Shown in pieces: positions 9,701 to 12,311 of a DNA stretch of 12,311 nt. Both the position numbers and the translations under genes were made by a program. Origin of the DNA: Saccoglossus kowalevskii (lineage: Eukaryota; Hemichordata; Enteropneusta; Harrimaniidae); NCBI RefSeq assembly GCF_000003605.2, contig NW_003137831.1, positions 185,980-198,290 of the forward strand, written 5' to 3'. Within the stretch, counting starts at the first letter, position 1; each line of letters starts with the position of its first letter. The notes beneath the pieces are model-generated. The model saw nothing but the letters and a program-made list of their open reading frames with translations, searched no databases and was not told the origin of the DNA.

Positions 9701-10563
9701 ATTAATCAAAAAATATGATTCCACAGTACTATTACTATGTATACATCAAAATATTAGTTTAATTTTACAAGTTTCTACTTACAAGCAGTTGTGAGGAGCA
9801 CACCTTTGACAGCCGCCATCACGCCGTTATGCTTTAAAAGTCTATCAGACAACACCTCACCACACATCAACTTCAGCCATTTCGGTGCTCGATGCGACAC
9901 GCCCCCTTGTAGAACTATCAGTTCTTGAATTAACAGTGGTTGATACACTCTGTCTAATAACTTCTCAAACTCTAGATTGCACCAATCTTTCTCGTCTGGT
10001 TTCAGAAAAATCGCTTCTTTTCGCTGTTGTTCAGATAATCCACTTAAATCTTTCTTCCTTGGAGCATGGCATAATTGCAAAAAACATGCTAGAATGTCAG
10101 TCAAGTGTTTTGTTAAAATTACAGATGCCAGAGAAGCATGCCGGCAAAAAGACATCAACGATTTCACACAGAATAAAAGCTGGTAATCACAGTCAAACGC
10201 TGAAGTGGATCTACAGGGTATGCAAGATGCAAAATGCGTTCTCTTCTGTAGTGGAATTCCAACACCTGGAATCAGATTTGGAGCGATTCCAAAACAAACA
10301 ATCAATTGTAAAACTGTTTGCAAAGTATGTTGCTCATCAATTCTTAACTGTGATTGGTTGGATGTTTTCAAAATATAAAATTCCAATAATTTCACGCAAT
10401 ATTGTACATATTTCCACTGTGTGTGTGTAGTATTGTGTAAGTCATTCCATTTATGTTCAGTTATGAGTTCCTCTAGCAGATCTTGGTGGTCTTCTTGTAG
10501 TCTTGTATCAACTTCCATCATGATGACATCCAGTGTTTTCAGCAGAGAATCCTCTGCCTGCAT
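609..10563 (-). CDS. TANGO6: TANGO6 (transport and Golgi organization 6) orthologue, 11 visible coding exons
   Basis: Joining exons 10563-9783, 8969-8857, 7660-7507, 6819-6636, 6075-5896, 5304-5199, 4891-4547, 3942-3297, 2604-2453, 1799-1686 and 785-609 gives one open frame of 983 codons plus stop. Every intron is GT-AG and every phase agrees. I recognise the family from residues 91-105 (GIAPNLIPGVGIPL region), 207-221 (VYQPLLIQELIVLQGG), 840-887, and the C-terminus with KLHAQLALE and a final KKITVLP, which closely resembles vertebrate TANGO6. The protein is expected to be an ARM/HEAT-type helical scaffold. RTP1_C1 covers roughly residues 730-850 and RTP1_C2 roughly 929-965, as in yeast Rtp1, which acts in nuclear import of RNA polymerase II. 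Drosophila Tango6 came from a secretion/Golgi screen. The human protein is near 1094 residues, so about 110 N-terminal residues may be missing or encoded upstream. Identity is secure; the start is not. Confidence 0.96.
900..1003. repeat. A-rich low-complexity stretch in intron 10
   Basis: Almost only A on the plus strand with scattered T and few G or C, ending in a run of nine A. Seen from the gene it is T-rich intron sequence. No transposon ends were noticed next to it. The rest of intron 10 apart from the MITE-like element (786-899, 1004-1362) holds nothing I recognise. Confidence 0.5.
1363..1658. mobile_element. MITE-like element with 21-bp terminal inverted repeats (intron 10)
   Basis: The left end (1363-1383) and the reverse complement of the right end (1638-1658) agree at 19 of 21 bases, with the core TAGAAGCCTACTCAT perfectly shared. 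The 296-bp element is AT-rich and non-coding. TTAA stands at the left tip and TAAT follows the right core, so a TTAA- or TA-type target duplication is possible but not clean. The superfamily is not assigned. The right end lies 27 bp from the exon 10 donor. Confidence 0.75.
1686..1799 (-). CDS. TANGO6: TANGO6 coding exon 10, residues 888-925
   Basis: This exon is exactly 38 codons, phase 0 on both sides, between acceptor TTATTTTCTAAG and donor GTAGGA. It encodes ILNCISHVIKTDD, then NEVRRAAVHVIRQLLCGL and QQESIE. The V-R-R-A-A-[VI]-H-V motif is a strong family marker. The donor lies 27 bp from the edge of a MITE-like element. Confidence 0.95.
1800..2452. other. TANGO6 intron 9, no further feature recognised
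   Basis: 653 bp of AT-rich intron. A slightly GC-richer patch near 1900-1990 (GTGGGTGGGCC, TGCATGCATG) has no coding or repeat structure that I can define. Confidence 0.6.
2453..2604 (-). CDS. TANGO6: TANGO6 coding exon 9, residues 837-887
   Basis: This 152-nt exon has acceptor TTGATCTAG and donor GTATGT. It completes a Gly codon from exon 8 and ends in phase 0. It encodes GAMLPVYTKQLIGVLLSGAK, DIRSSSLSNLAELCYVL and SSVIHE. The R-x-S-S-L-x-N-L-x-E-L-C and V-[IV]-H-E patterns match the HEAT repeat between RTP1_C1 and RTP1_C2 in TANGO6. Confidence 0.95.
3243..3264. repeat. perfect 10-bp hairpin just downstream of the exon 8 donor
   Basis: CTAAACCCAG (3243-3252), a TC spacer, and CTGGGTTTAG (3255-3264) are exactly complementary. 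In the transcript the hairpin starts about 33 nt after the exon 8 donor (GT at 3296-3295). The rest of intron 8 (2605-3242) is AT-rich with no feature I recognise beyond short overlapping frames without coding character. Confidence 0.75.
3297..3942 (-). CDS. TANGO6: TANGO6 coding exon 8, residues 622-836, linker and RTP1_C1 region
   Basis: This is the second longest exon (646 nt), with acceptor TTTTACAG and donor GTAAGT; it enters in phase 0 and leaves in phase 1. Its first codon is ATG, but exon 7 joins it in frame (…QLNPQ then MNSDESVQLKKLIPILGKLA), so this Met is internal. After a helical start it has a charged, Lys/Glu/Ser-rich linker at about residues 671-721. The RTP1_C1-like HEAT region follows: FTELKDPLLPVRAHAIRK, LLDRKDEQALKMKE, and SYMYLSVIQGLVALVDV. 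These are among the most diagnostic TANGO6 residues in the window. Confidence 0.96.
4090..4158. repeat. nested inverted repeats in intron 7
   Basis: TGATCAACC (4090-4098) pairs perfectly with GGTTGATCA (4150-4158), and inside lies a second perfect stem, CAGGAG-AAGG-CTCCTG (4108-4123). The block is richer in GC than the intron around it. It may be a fragment of an interspersed repeat or a structured RNA; nothing in the sequence decides. The rest of intron 7 is featureless. Confidence 0.5.
4547..4891 (-). CDS. TANGO6: TANGO6 coding exon 7, residues 507-621
   Basis: This 345-nt exon, phase 0 on both sides, has acceptor CTTTCCAG and donor GTAAAA. It starts EFTSILGCCARRSD, has a polar Ser/Thr-rich stretch, then helices with LMCERLGESIFQRTSQILEF and TTLERM. 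Near the end, residues 607-618 (MILGILLLVYQL) form the most hydrophobic segment of the protein; predictions of this kind gave rise to the older transmembrane name TMCO7. The block aligns in order with the vertebrate region before the RTP1_C1 part. Confidence 0.93.
4892..5198. other. TANGO6 intron 6, no further feature recognised
   Basis: This is the shortest intron (307 bp). The exon 6 frame reads on into it for about 45 codons before a stop, but the following sequence has no family similarity and a good GTATGT donor separates it from the exon. Confidence 0.65.
5199..5304 (-). CDS. TANGO6: TANGO6 coding exon 6, residues 471-506
   Basis: This 106-nt exon sits between acceptor CTATTCCTTTCAG and donor GTATGT. 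It completes a Ser codon and ends in phase 0. It encodes an acidic SDCDRDFEC start, then SLIELLESLKN and LTADFFMQVLK, a short amphipathic helix pair that leads directly into exon 7. The ATG in the middle of the exon is internal. Confidence 0.88.
5500..5830. repeat. AT-rich internally repetitive stretch in intron 5
   Basis: Variants of GTAAAATGTAAT, TGTAAATT and AATTTGTAC recur on the plus strand, for example near 5600, 5633, 5692, 5752 and 5790. The edges carry weakly similar TCTAATA-AGAGG (about 5487) and its reverse complement near 5841. This could be an old inverted-repeat element, but the ends are too diverged to define. Confidence 0.35.
5896..6075 (-). CDS. TANGO6: TANGO6 coding exon 5, residues 411-470
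   Basis: This 180-nt exon is flanked by a T-rich acceptor ending TTTTTTTCAG and donor GTATGG; entry and exit are both phase 2. It encodes IQLEEILKTFFNQSD, then LEYLSSLVFAF and a segment ending GGIVIEIS. The helix-loop-helix pattern fits the family, but individual residues are less conserved than in the flanking exons, so the call rests mainly on splice sites and frame. Confidence 0.86.
6076..6635. other. TANGO6 intron 4, nothing further recognised
   Basis: 560 bp of intron sequence. A short C-rich patch near 6249-6283 and a 61-codon plus-strand frame at 6480-6665 have no recognisable protein or repeat identity; the frame overlaps exon 4 in antisense. Confidence 0.6.
6636..6819 (-). CDS. TANGO6: TANGO6 coding exon 4, residues 350-410
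   Basis: This 184-nt exon has acceptor CTGATTATAG and donor GTAAGA, entering in phase 1 and leaving in phase 2. It starts with an acidic GDITGDSDTI stretch, continues with SIHDIYHVCC, and ends in LKPILQPLFQMYCYS and NGVSHLR. The hydrophobic P-x-L-x-x-L-F-x-x-Y-C and V-S-H-[LI]-R patterns fit the middle of TANGO6. Confidence 0.9.
6820..7506. other. TANGO6 intron 3, nothing further recognised
   Basis: 687 bp of AT-rich intron. Short frames on both strands (for example 6891-7112 and 7083-7328) show no family resemblance and biased AT codons. No inverted or tandem repeat with clear ends was found. Confidence 0.6.
7507..7660 (-). CDS. TANGO6: TANGO6 coding exon 3, residues 299-349
   Basis: This 154-nt exon is bounded by acceptor TTTTTCACCAG and donor GTGAGT, entering in phase 0 and leaving in phase 1. 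It encodes VLGLLRHHDD, then IYRVASHCITNMFL and KYIIQELYHPF. This matches the HEAT-like pair after the CPQ motif in the family, where a leucine-rich helix is followed by an R-V-A helix. No in-frame stops are present. Confidence 0.9.
7973..8236 (+). pseudogene. C-terminal fragment of LINE reverse-transcriptase ORF
   Basis: The frame reads LPPGFPQYFYSIKHSYHTKS, then LIIPKYHTNSRQHSIKYARAKLWNEFPEKIR and SFKNKMKRFL with a TAA stop. The order H-x-Y-x-T-(R/K), (I/V)-P, S-x-x-Y-x-x-x-K-x-W-N-x-(F/L)-P, S-F-K-x-x-(L/M)-K is the standard C-terminal tail of CR1/L2/Jockey-type reverse transcriptases. There are no internal stops in this piece, so the copy may be fairly young. The catalytic palm and the endonuclease are absent. 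Confidence 0.82.
8422..8440 (+). repeat. (TCAA)n LINE tail
   Basis: Nearly five uninterrupted TCAA units, then an A run. Its position right after the LINE 3' UTR shows that it is the element's own tail and not an unrelated microsatellite. Confidence 0.85.
8521..8675. repeat. interspersed-repeat-like block with inverted TATTTTCACT arms
   Basis: TATTTTCACT (8539-8548) and its exact complement AGTGAAAATA (8654-8663) face each other, and TGAAATTAAAT occurs directly at 8548-8558 and 8640-8650. The tip GGTTTTACACTAG (from about 8667) opposes ACACGGTTTAAA at 8521. The layout suggests a small non-autonomous element that has lost CpGs. The exact ends are uncertain. Confidence 0.45.
8857..8969 (-). 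CDS. TANGO6: TANGO6 coding exon 2, residues 261-298
   Basis: This 113-nt exon lies between acceptor AATACAG and donor GTTAGT. It completes a Cys codon split across intron 1 and encodes NPGTADWQKCEGLGRLIA followed by SCPKK and EEYYRLIAPQ. The D-W-x-K-C and A-S-C-P patterns are a TANGO6 family hallmark. It is too short to stand out as an open frame and is supported by splice signals, phase and family similarity. It ends in phase 0. Confidence 0.93.
9242..9256. repeat. (AT)n microsatellite
   Basis: An alternating AT run of 15 bases in intron 1. It is ordinary intronic simple sequence. The rest of intron 1 (8970-9782) shows no coding or transposon signal. Confidence 0.8.
9334..9363. repeat. pyrimidine-rich tract in intron 1
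   Basis: About 30 bases almost entirely C and T on plus (purine-rich in the TANGO6 transcript). It causes a proline/serine-rich plus-strand frame with no other coding character. Low-complexity sequence with no evident function. Confidence 0.55.
9783..10563 (-). CDS. TANGO6: TANGO6 coding exon 1 (visible), residues 1-260
   Basis: This 781-nt segment opens at the first in-frame ATG after an in-frame stop (near 10630) and ends at a strong donor, GTAAGT, starting at 9782 (phase 1). The product is helical and leucine-rich. Its conserved hallmarks are the hydrophobic stretch at residues 81-105 containing IAPNLIPGVGIPL, the VYQPLLIQELIVLQGG block at 207-221 and NGVMAAVKGVL at 246-256. An acceptor-like TTATTACAG ends at 10566, two bases upstream of the ATG. 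The Met may therefore be the true start just inside a spliced exon, or an internal Met of a longer protein. Confidence 0.92.
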
Positions 10564-10564
10564 G

Positions 10565-10576
10565 TCTGTAATAAGA
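10565..10576 (-). promoter_or_regulatory. candidate splice acceptor upstream of the first visible TANGO6 exon
   Basis: On the minus strand TCTTATTACAG ends at 10566 and is followed by AC and then ATG at 10563. It has the acceptor consensus but only a modest pyrimidine tract. If used, an exon further right supplies a 5' UTR or an N-terminal extension that must contribute two bases in this frame. No convincing partner exon was found between 10577 and 12311. Confidence 0.5.
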
Positions 10577-10746
10577 TATAGTCTATTGAATAAAACATTC
10601 TGAGTAATGAATAATACGCTATGAGTGAAATTTCAATTGTTTGTTTGTTTCAATTGCTGAAGACTACAGTATGGTACAACATTTTTATAGAAGATATATT
10701 AAAGGATTCAACCTTAATAGCAGAAATATCATTTGATATTTTATGG

Positions 10747-10866
10747 CATAGGTCATGTGGTATTTGTTGGTCTAGGCTATGTGACATTTCCTGGTCTAGG
10801 TCATGTGAAATTTATAGGCCTAGGTCATGTGACATTTCCTGGTATAGGTCATGTGACATTTGTATT
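10747..10866. repeat. 24-bp minisatellite, five units, with E-box-like cores
   Basis: Five consecutive 24-bp units start at 10747, 10771, 10795, 10819 and 10843, each built on (C/T)(A/C)TAGGTCATGTGACATTT plus a variable end such as CCTGG. Four of the five contain TCATGTG, and units four and five contain GTCATGTGAC. Because 24 is a multiple of three, plus-strand frames here give an 8-residue repeat, which is a by-product. The block is about 180-300 bp upstream of the first visible TANGO6 exon. The surrounding 10577-10746 and 10867-11034 hold nothing I recognise. Confidence 0.85.
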
Positions 10867-11034
10867 TTATCACATATTCAGTTACATACTTTGTTATGAA
10901 ATGCCCAGCATAAAGGGCACATACATGTTGTAGACTGCATTTATTTAACAAAGAAGAAATTCATATAAATAATTTACAGCAATTCCAGGCACTGATTTGA
11001 CGCTGAAGTAGTGCTAGATGTTGATAACTTAATA

Positions 11035-11070
11035 GGTTACACACTTTGTTTTCACATTTACATAAGTTGT
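11035..11070 (+). repeat. left terminal inverted repeat
   Basis: The 36-bp arm matches the reverse complement of 11972-12007 at 34 of 36 positions, including a perfect first 20 bases. Inside it, similarity continues with gaps through the CATCGGCTGCAAATCAAG segment (to about 11103). Confidence 0.8.
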
Positions 11071-11265
11071 AACTAGAAATATAAACATCGGCTGCAAATC
11101 AAGGGAATGATTGACAGATATTGCCCACAATGTTTTCTATTTTTGCTACAAAGTCAGGTACACCTAGACTTTGAGGTGCGTCTGTCTTTCATTCACTTTT
11201 GGTCGGTCATCAGGTCGATTGCGTGTCTACAAATCGGCATATGTCCAAGTTGTTTAAGCACCACG

Positions 11266-11575
11266 ATGGAGAAGCAAAGAGTCAAAAAACCAGTTGAAGT
11301 GAGAACAAGAGTTGTCAATTCGTATTTTCGTGGACTGTCATTTGCTGAGATTAGAGATCGAAATGGTGTTTCAAAGCAGACAGCTTATAATATCGTCAAA
11401 CGGTTTGTTACAACCGAGAGTTTCCTGCCAGGAAACTGACAACGTTATAAACTATGTCGAATATTTTAAACCATTGCGACCGCACATTTACGAACAGGAA
11501 ATTTGACGAAAACTACTTGTGTACGGCAGCAACCCTCCTCGGACATGTGTTGCCAGTGATATTATTTGGTGGCAC
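11266..11575 (+). pseudogene. paired-domain-like (PAI + RED) DNA-binding relic, frameshifted with an in-frame stop
   Basis: From ATG 11266, 57 codons run to a TGA at 11437. They encode VRTRVVNSYFRGLSFAEIRD, then NGVSKQTAYNIVKRF and a terminal PGN, the helix-turn-helix pattern of the PAI half of paired domains and of Tc1-type transposases. From 11438 the next frame reads NVINYVEYFKPLRPHIYEQE, then a TGA at 11504, then RKLLVYGS, matching the RED half (P-x-I-(F/Y)-x-x-E-I-R-x-(K/R)-L-L). The TGA stands where the family has Arg, consistent with CGA-to-TGA decay. The linker between the halves looks shortened. No DDE catalytic region follows. A transposase remnant is more likely than a Pax gene. 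Confidence 0.65.
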
Positions 11576-11773
11576 ATCAACCTTTTGGTTTTCATCGTCG
11601 AGAACTAATAATCCAATAACACCCATTCTAATTATGTATTCAATTTCATTATTGATATACTGGATGAAGTCTCCATAGGACATTTGTTGCAGACAGTTTT
11701 CAGTTATATACATCGGCGTGATACGTACATTTCTATAGTAGGAATAATGCACTTTGATCAATAATTCTGTCAT
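11513..11773 (-). CDS. 86-codon ORF of unknown function, possible ubiquitin-like (PB1/CIDE-N-like) domain
   Basis: I do not recognise this protein. It starts MTELLIKVHYSYYRNVRI, has a helical middle (SYGDFIQYINNEIEYIIR), and then GVIGLLVLDDENQKVDV. The order beta strand, basic Y-R-x-V-R strand, helix, and an acidic L-D-D-E-N-x-x-V-D strand recalls PB1 or CIDE-N folds, but this is a shape resemblance only. The last 15-20 codons run antisense into the paired-domain relic and are probably not part of the original protein. A GC box and an ATAAAAG lie about 135 bp before the ATG on the same strand. It may be a truncated gene, one exon, or element cargo. Confidence 0.4.
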   Translation of the reverse strand: MTELLIKVHYSYYRNVRITPMYITENCLQQMSYGDFIQYINNEIEYIIRMGVIGLLVLDDENQKVDVPPNNITGNTCPRRVAAVHK

Positions 11774-11905
11774 AATCAGTCGGTAAGCTGGTTCCGTAAA
11801 ATAACGTTTTCACTGAAATAACATGTGACGCAAATTGAAGTACGAAACTAAGTTGAAAGCCTCAATCGTTTATTGGAGGAGAAATTCAAACCTAATGTAC
11901 CGCCA

Positions 11906-11918
11906 CTTTTATGGGCGG
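11906..11918 (-). promoter_or_regulatory. promoter-like GC box and TATA-like ATAAAAG
   Basis: On the minus strand CCGCCC (11918-11913) is followed directly by ATAAAAG (11912-11906). The pair is oriented toward the 86-codon ORF, whose ATG is at 11773. A transcript starting about 30 bp past the TATA-like box would have a 5' UTR near 100 nt. The arrangement is plausible but could be chance. Confidence 0.3.
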
Positions 11919-11971
11919 AGCTTTCTTCCAGTGCGCTTCAAATTGCAGACATGCTGTCTGCATTATTTGTA

Positions 11972-12007
11972 ACAACTTCTGTAAATTTGAAAACAAAGTG
12001 TGTAACC
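11972..12007 (-). repeat. right terminal inverted repeat
   Basis: Partner of the arm at 11035-11070. Read on the minus strand from 12007 it begins GGTTACACACTTTGTTTTCA and reaches AGAAGTTGT with two mismatches. Further in, GCATGTCTGCAATTTGAAG corresponds loosely to the left arm's inner part. Confidence 0.8.
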
Positions 12008-12311
12008 ACAGGGAGCCCAGGAACTATGATCAACTGTTACGAACCAGTTGAGTAAGGCTAACCAAGTCATGACCTCGATGTGGTTCGTAACCAGTCTTGT
12101 GATTGGTTGTTGACAAATGCTGAACAGGCCACGCCTCCAACTGAGCCGTGCGCAAACCGTTAGGAATTCCTAAATGGAGTCAATTTGTGTAGTTTTCTTG
12201 ATTTATTCTGCAGATATCAGTAAAATGTAGGTAAGGCTTTGGCGAAATTTGAAGGAGCAAATAATATTCTTCAACCTGGTTATATTTTTCTGGTTTTTCG
12301 AGTTTAAAAAA
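12008..12311. other. right flank, no gene recognised; inverted repeats and a CCAAT motif
   Basis: GTTACGAACCA (12036-12046) and TGGTTCGTAAC (12081-12091) form a perfect 11-bp inverted repeat. TAGGAATTCCTA (12161-12172) is a 12-bp palindrome. GATTGGT at about 12101 (ATTGG, the reverse of a CCAAT box) and GGCCACGCCTCC at 12127 (KLF/Sp1-like) give the area a promoter-like look on the minus strand, which would suit an upstream exon of TANGO6 or the small ORF. No coding sequence is supported. Confidence 0.4.

Larger units (their letters stand above)
11035..12007. mobile_element. 973-bp segment bounded by long inverted repeats, with two opposed ORFs
   Basis: The ends 11035-11070 and 11972-12007 are inverted copies of each other, starting GGTTACACACTTTGTTTTCA, and weaker similarity continues inward for some 30 bases. 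Between them lie a paired-domain-like relic on plus and an 86-codon ORF on minus, meeting near 11570. The ends and a DNA-binding domain suit a Tc1/mariner-like or related DNA transposon, but no DDE/D catalytic domain is present and I see no matching target-site duplication (left flank ACTTAATA, right flank ACAGGGAG). An inverted duplication is an alternative. Confidence 0.6.

Noticed and set aside
9885-10430. 181-codon plus-strand ORF
   Set aside because: It lies wholly antisense to TANGO6 exon 1, which has clear family similarity; the plus-strand translation resembles nothing known.
10747-10866. CRISPR-like array
   Set aside because: The units are contiguous without spacers and the DNA is eukaryotic; it is a minisatellite.
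10621-10933. Plus-strand ORFs with 8-residue repeats
   Set aside because: The repeats are only the translation of the 24-bp minisatellite, whose unit is a multiple of three; more than one frame is open for the same reason.
11312-11506. Second-frame ORF from its ATG as an independent protein
   Set aside because: Its first part is an out-of-frame reading of the PAI half; only the part from about 11438 has RED-like similarity, so it was included in the paired relic.

Overview
The window is animal nuclear DNA. It is AT-rich, with low coding density and one long multi-exon gene whose introns all follow the GT-AG rule. Interspersed among the exons are typical metazoan repeats: a LINE tail, MITE-like inverted-repeat elements, a minisatellite and simple repeats. 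The protein is clearly related to vertebrate TANGO6 but diverged from it. Introns are about 300-1200 bp. This suggests an invertebrate such as a marine lophotrochozoan, hemichordate or similar; the species cannot be fixed from the sequence alone.

The main content is a TANGO6 (formerly TMCO7) orthologue on the minus strand. Eleven coding exons can be joined without a frame break: 10563-9783, 8969-8857, 7660-7507, 6819-6636, 6075-5896, 5304-5199, 4891-4547, 3942-3297, 2604-2453, 1799-1686 and 785-609. They total 2952 nt, or 983 residues plus a stop. The N-terminal and middle parts look like an alpha-helical ARM/HEAT scaffold. The C-terminal part carries the RTP1_C1 and RTP1_C2 regions shared with yeast Rtp1. 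The first visible coding exon is preceded by a splice-acceptor-like sequence, so a further 5' exon (UTR or extra N-terminus) probably lies to the right, inside or beyond the window.

The introns hold repeats. Intron 10 has a 296-bp MITE-like element (1363-1658) next to a splice donor. Intron 8 has a perfect hairpin just after a donor. Intron 7 has a nested inverted repeat. Intron 5 has an AT-rich stretch of recurring GTAAAATGTAAT-like motifs. Intron 2 has a 5'-truncated LINE 3' end with a (TCAA)n tail, followed by a second interspersed repeat. Positions 1-201 hold a dispersed repeat ending in an (ACGC)n run and a GC-rich hairpin, beyond the gene's 3' end.

Upstream of the gene are a 24-bp x 5 minisatellite whose units carry an E-box/M-box-like core (10747-10866) and, at 11035-12007, a segment bounded by about 36-bp inverted repeats. 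That segment holds two head-on reading frames: a damaged paired-domain-like (PAI+RED) DNA-binding region on plus, and an 86-codon ORF on minus with a faint PB1/CIDE-N-like look. This is the least explained part of the window. The far right (12008-12311) has inverted repeats but no recognised gene.
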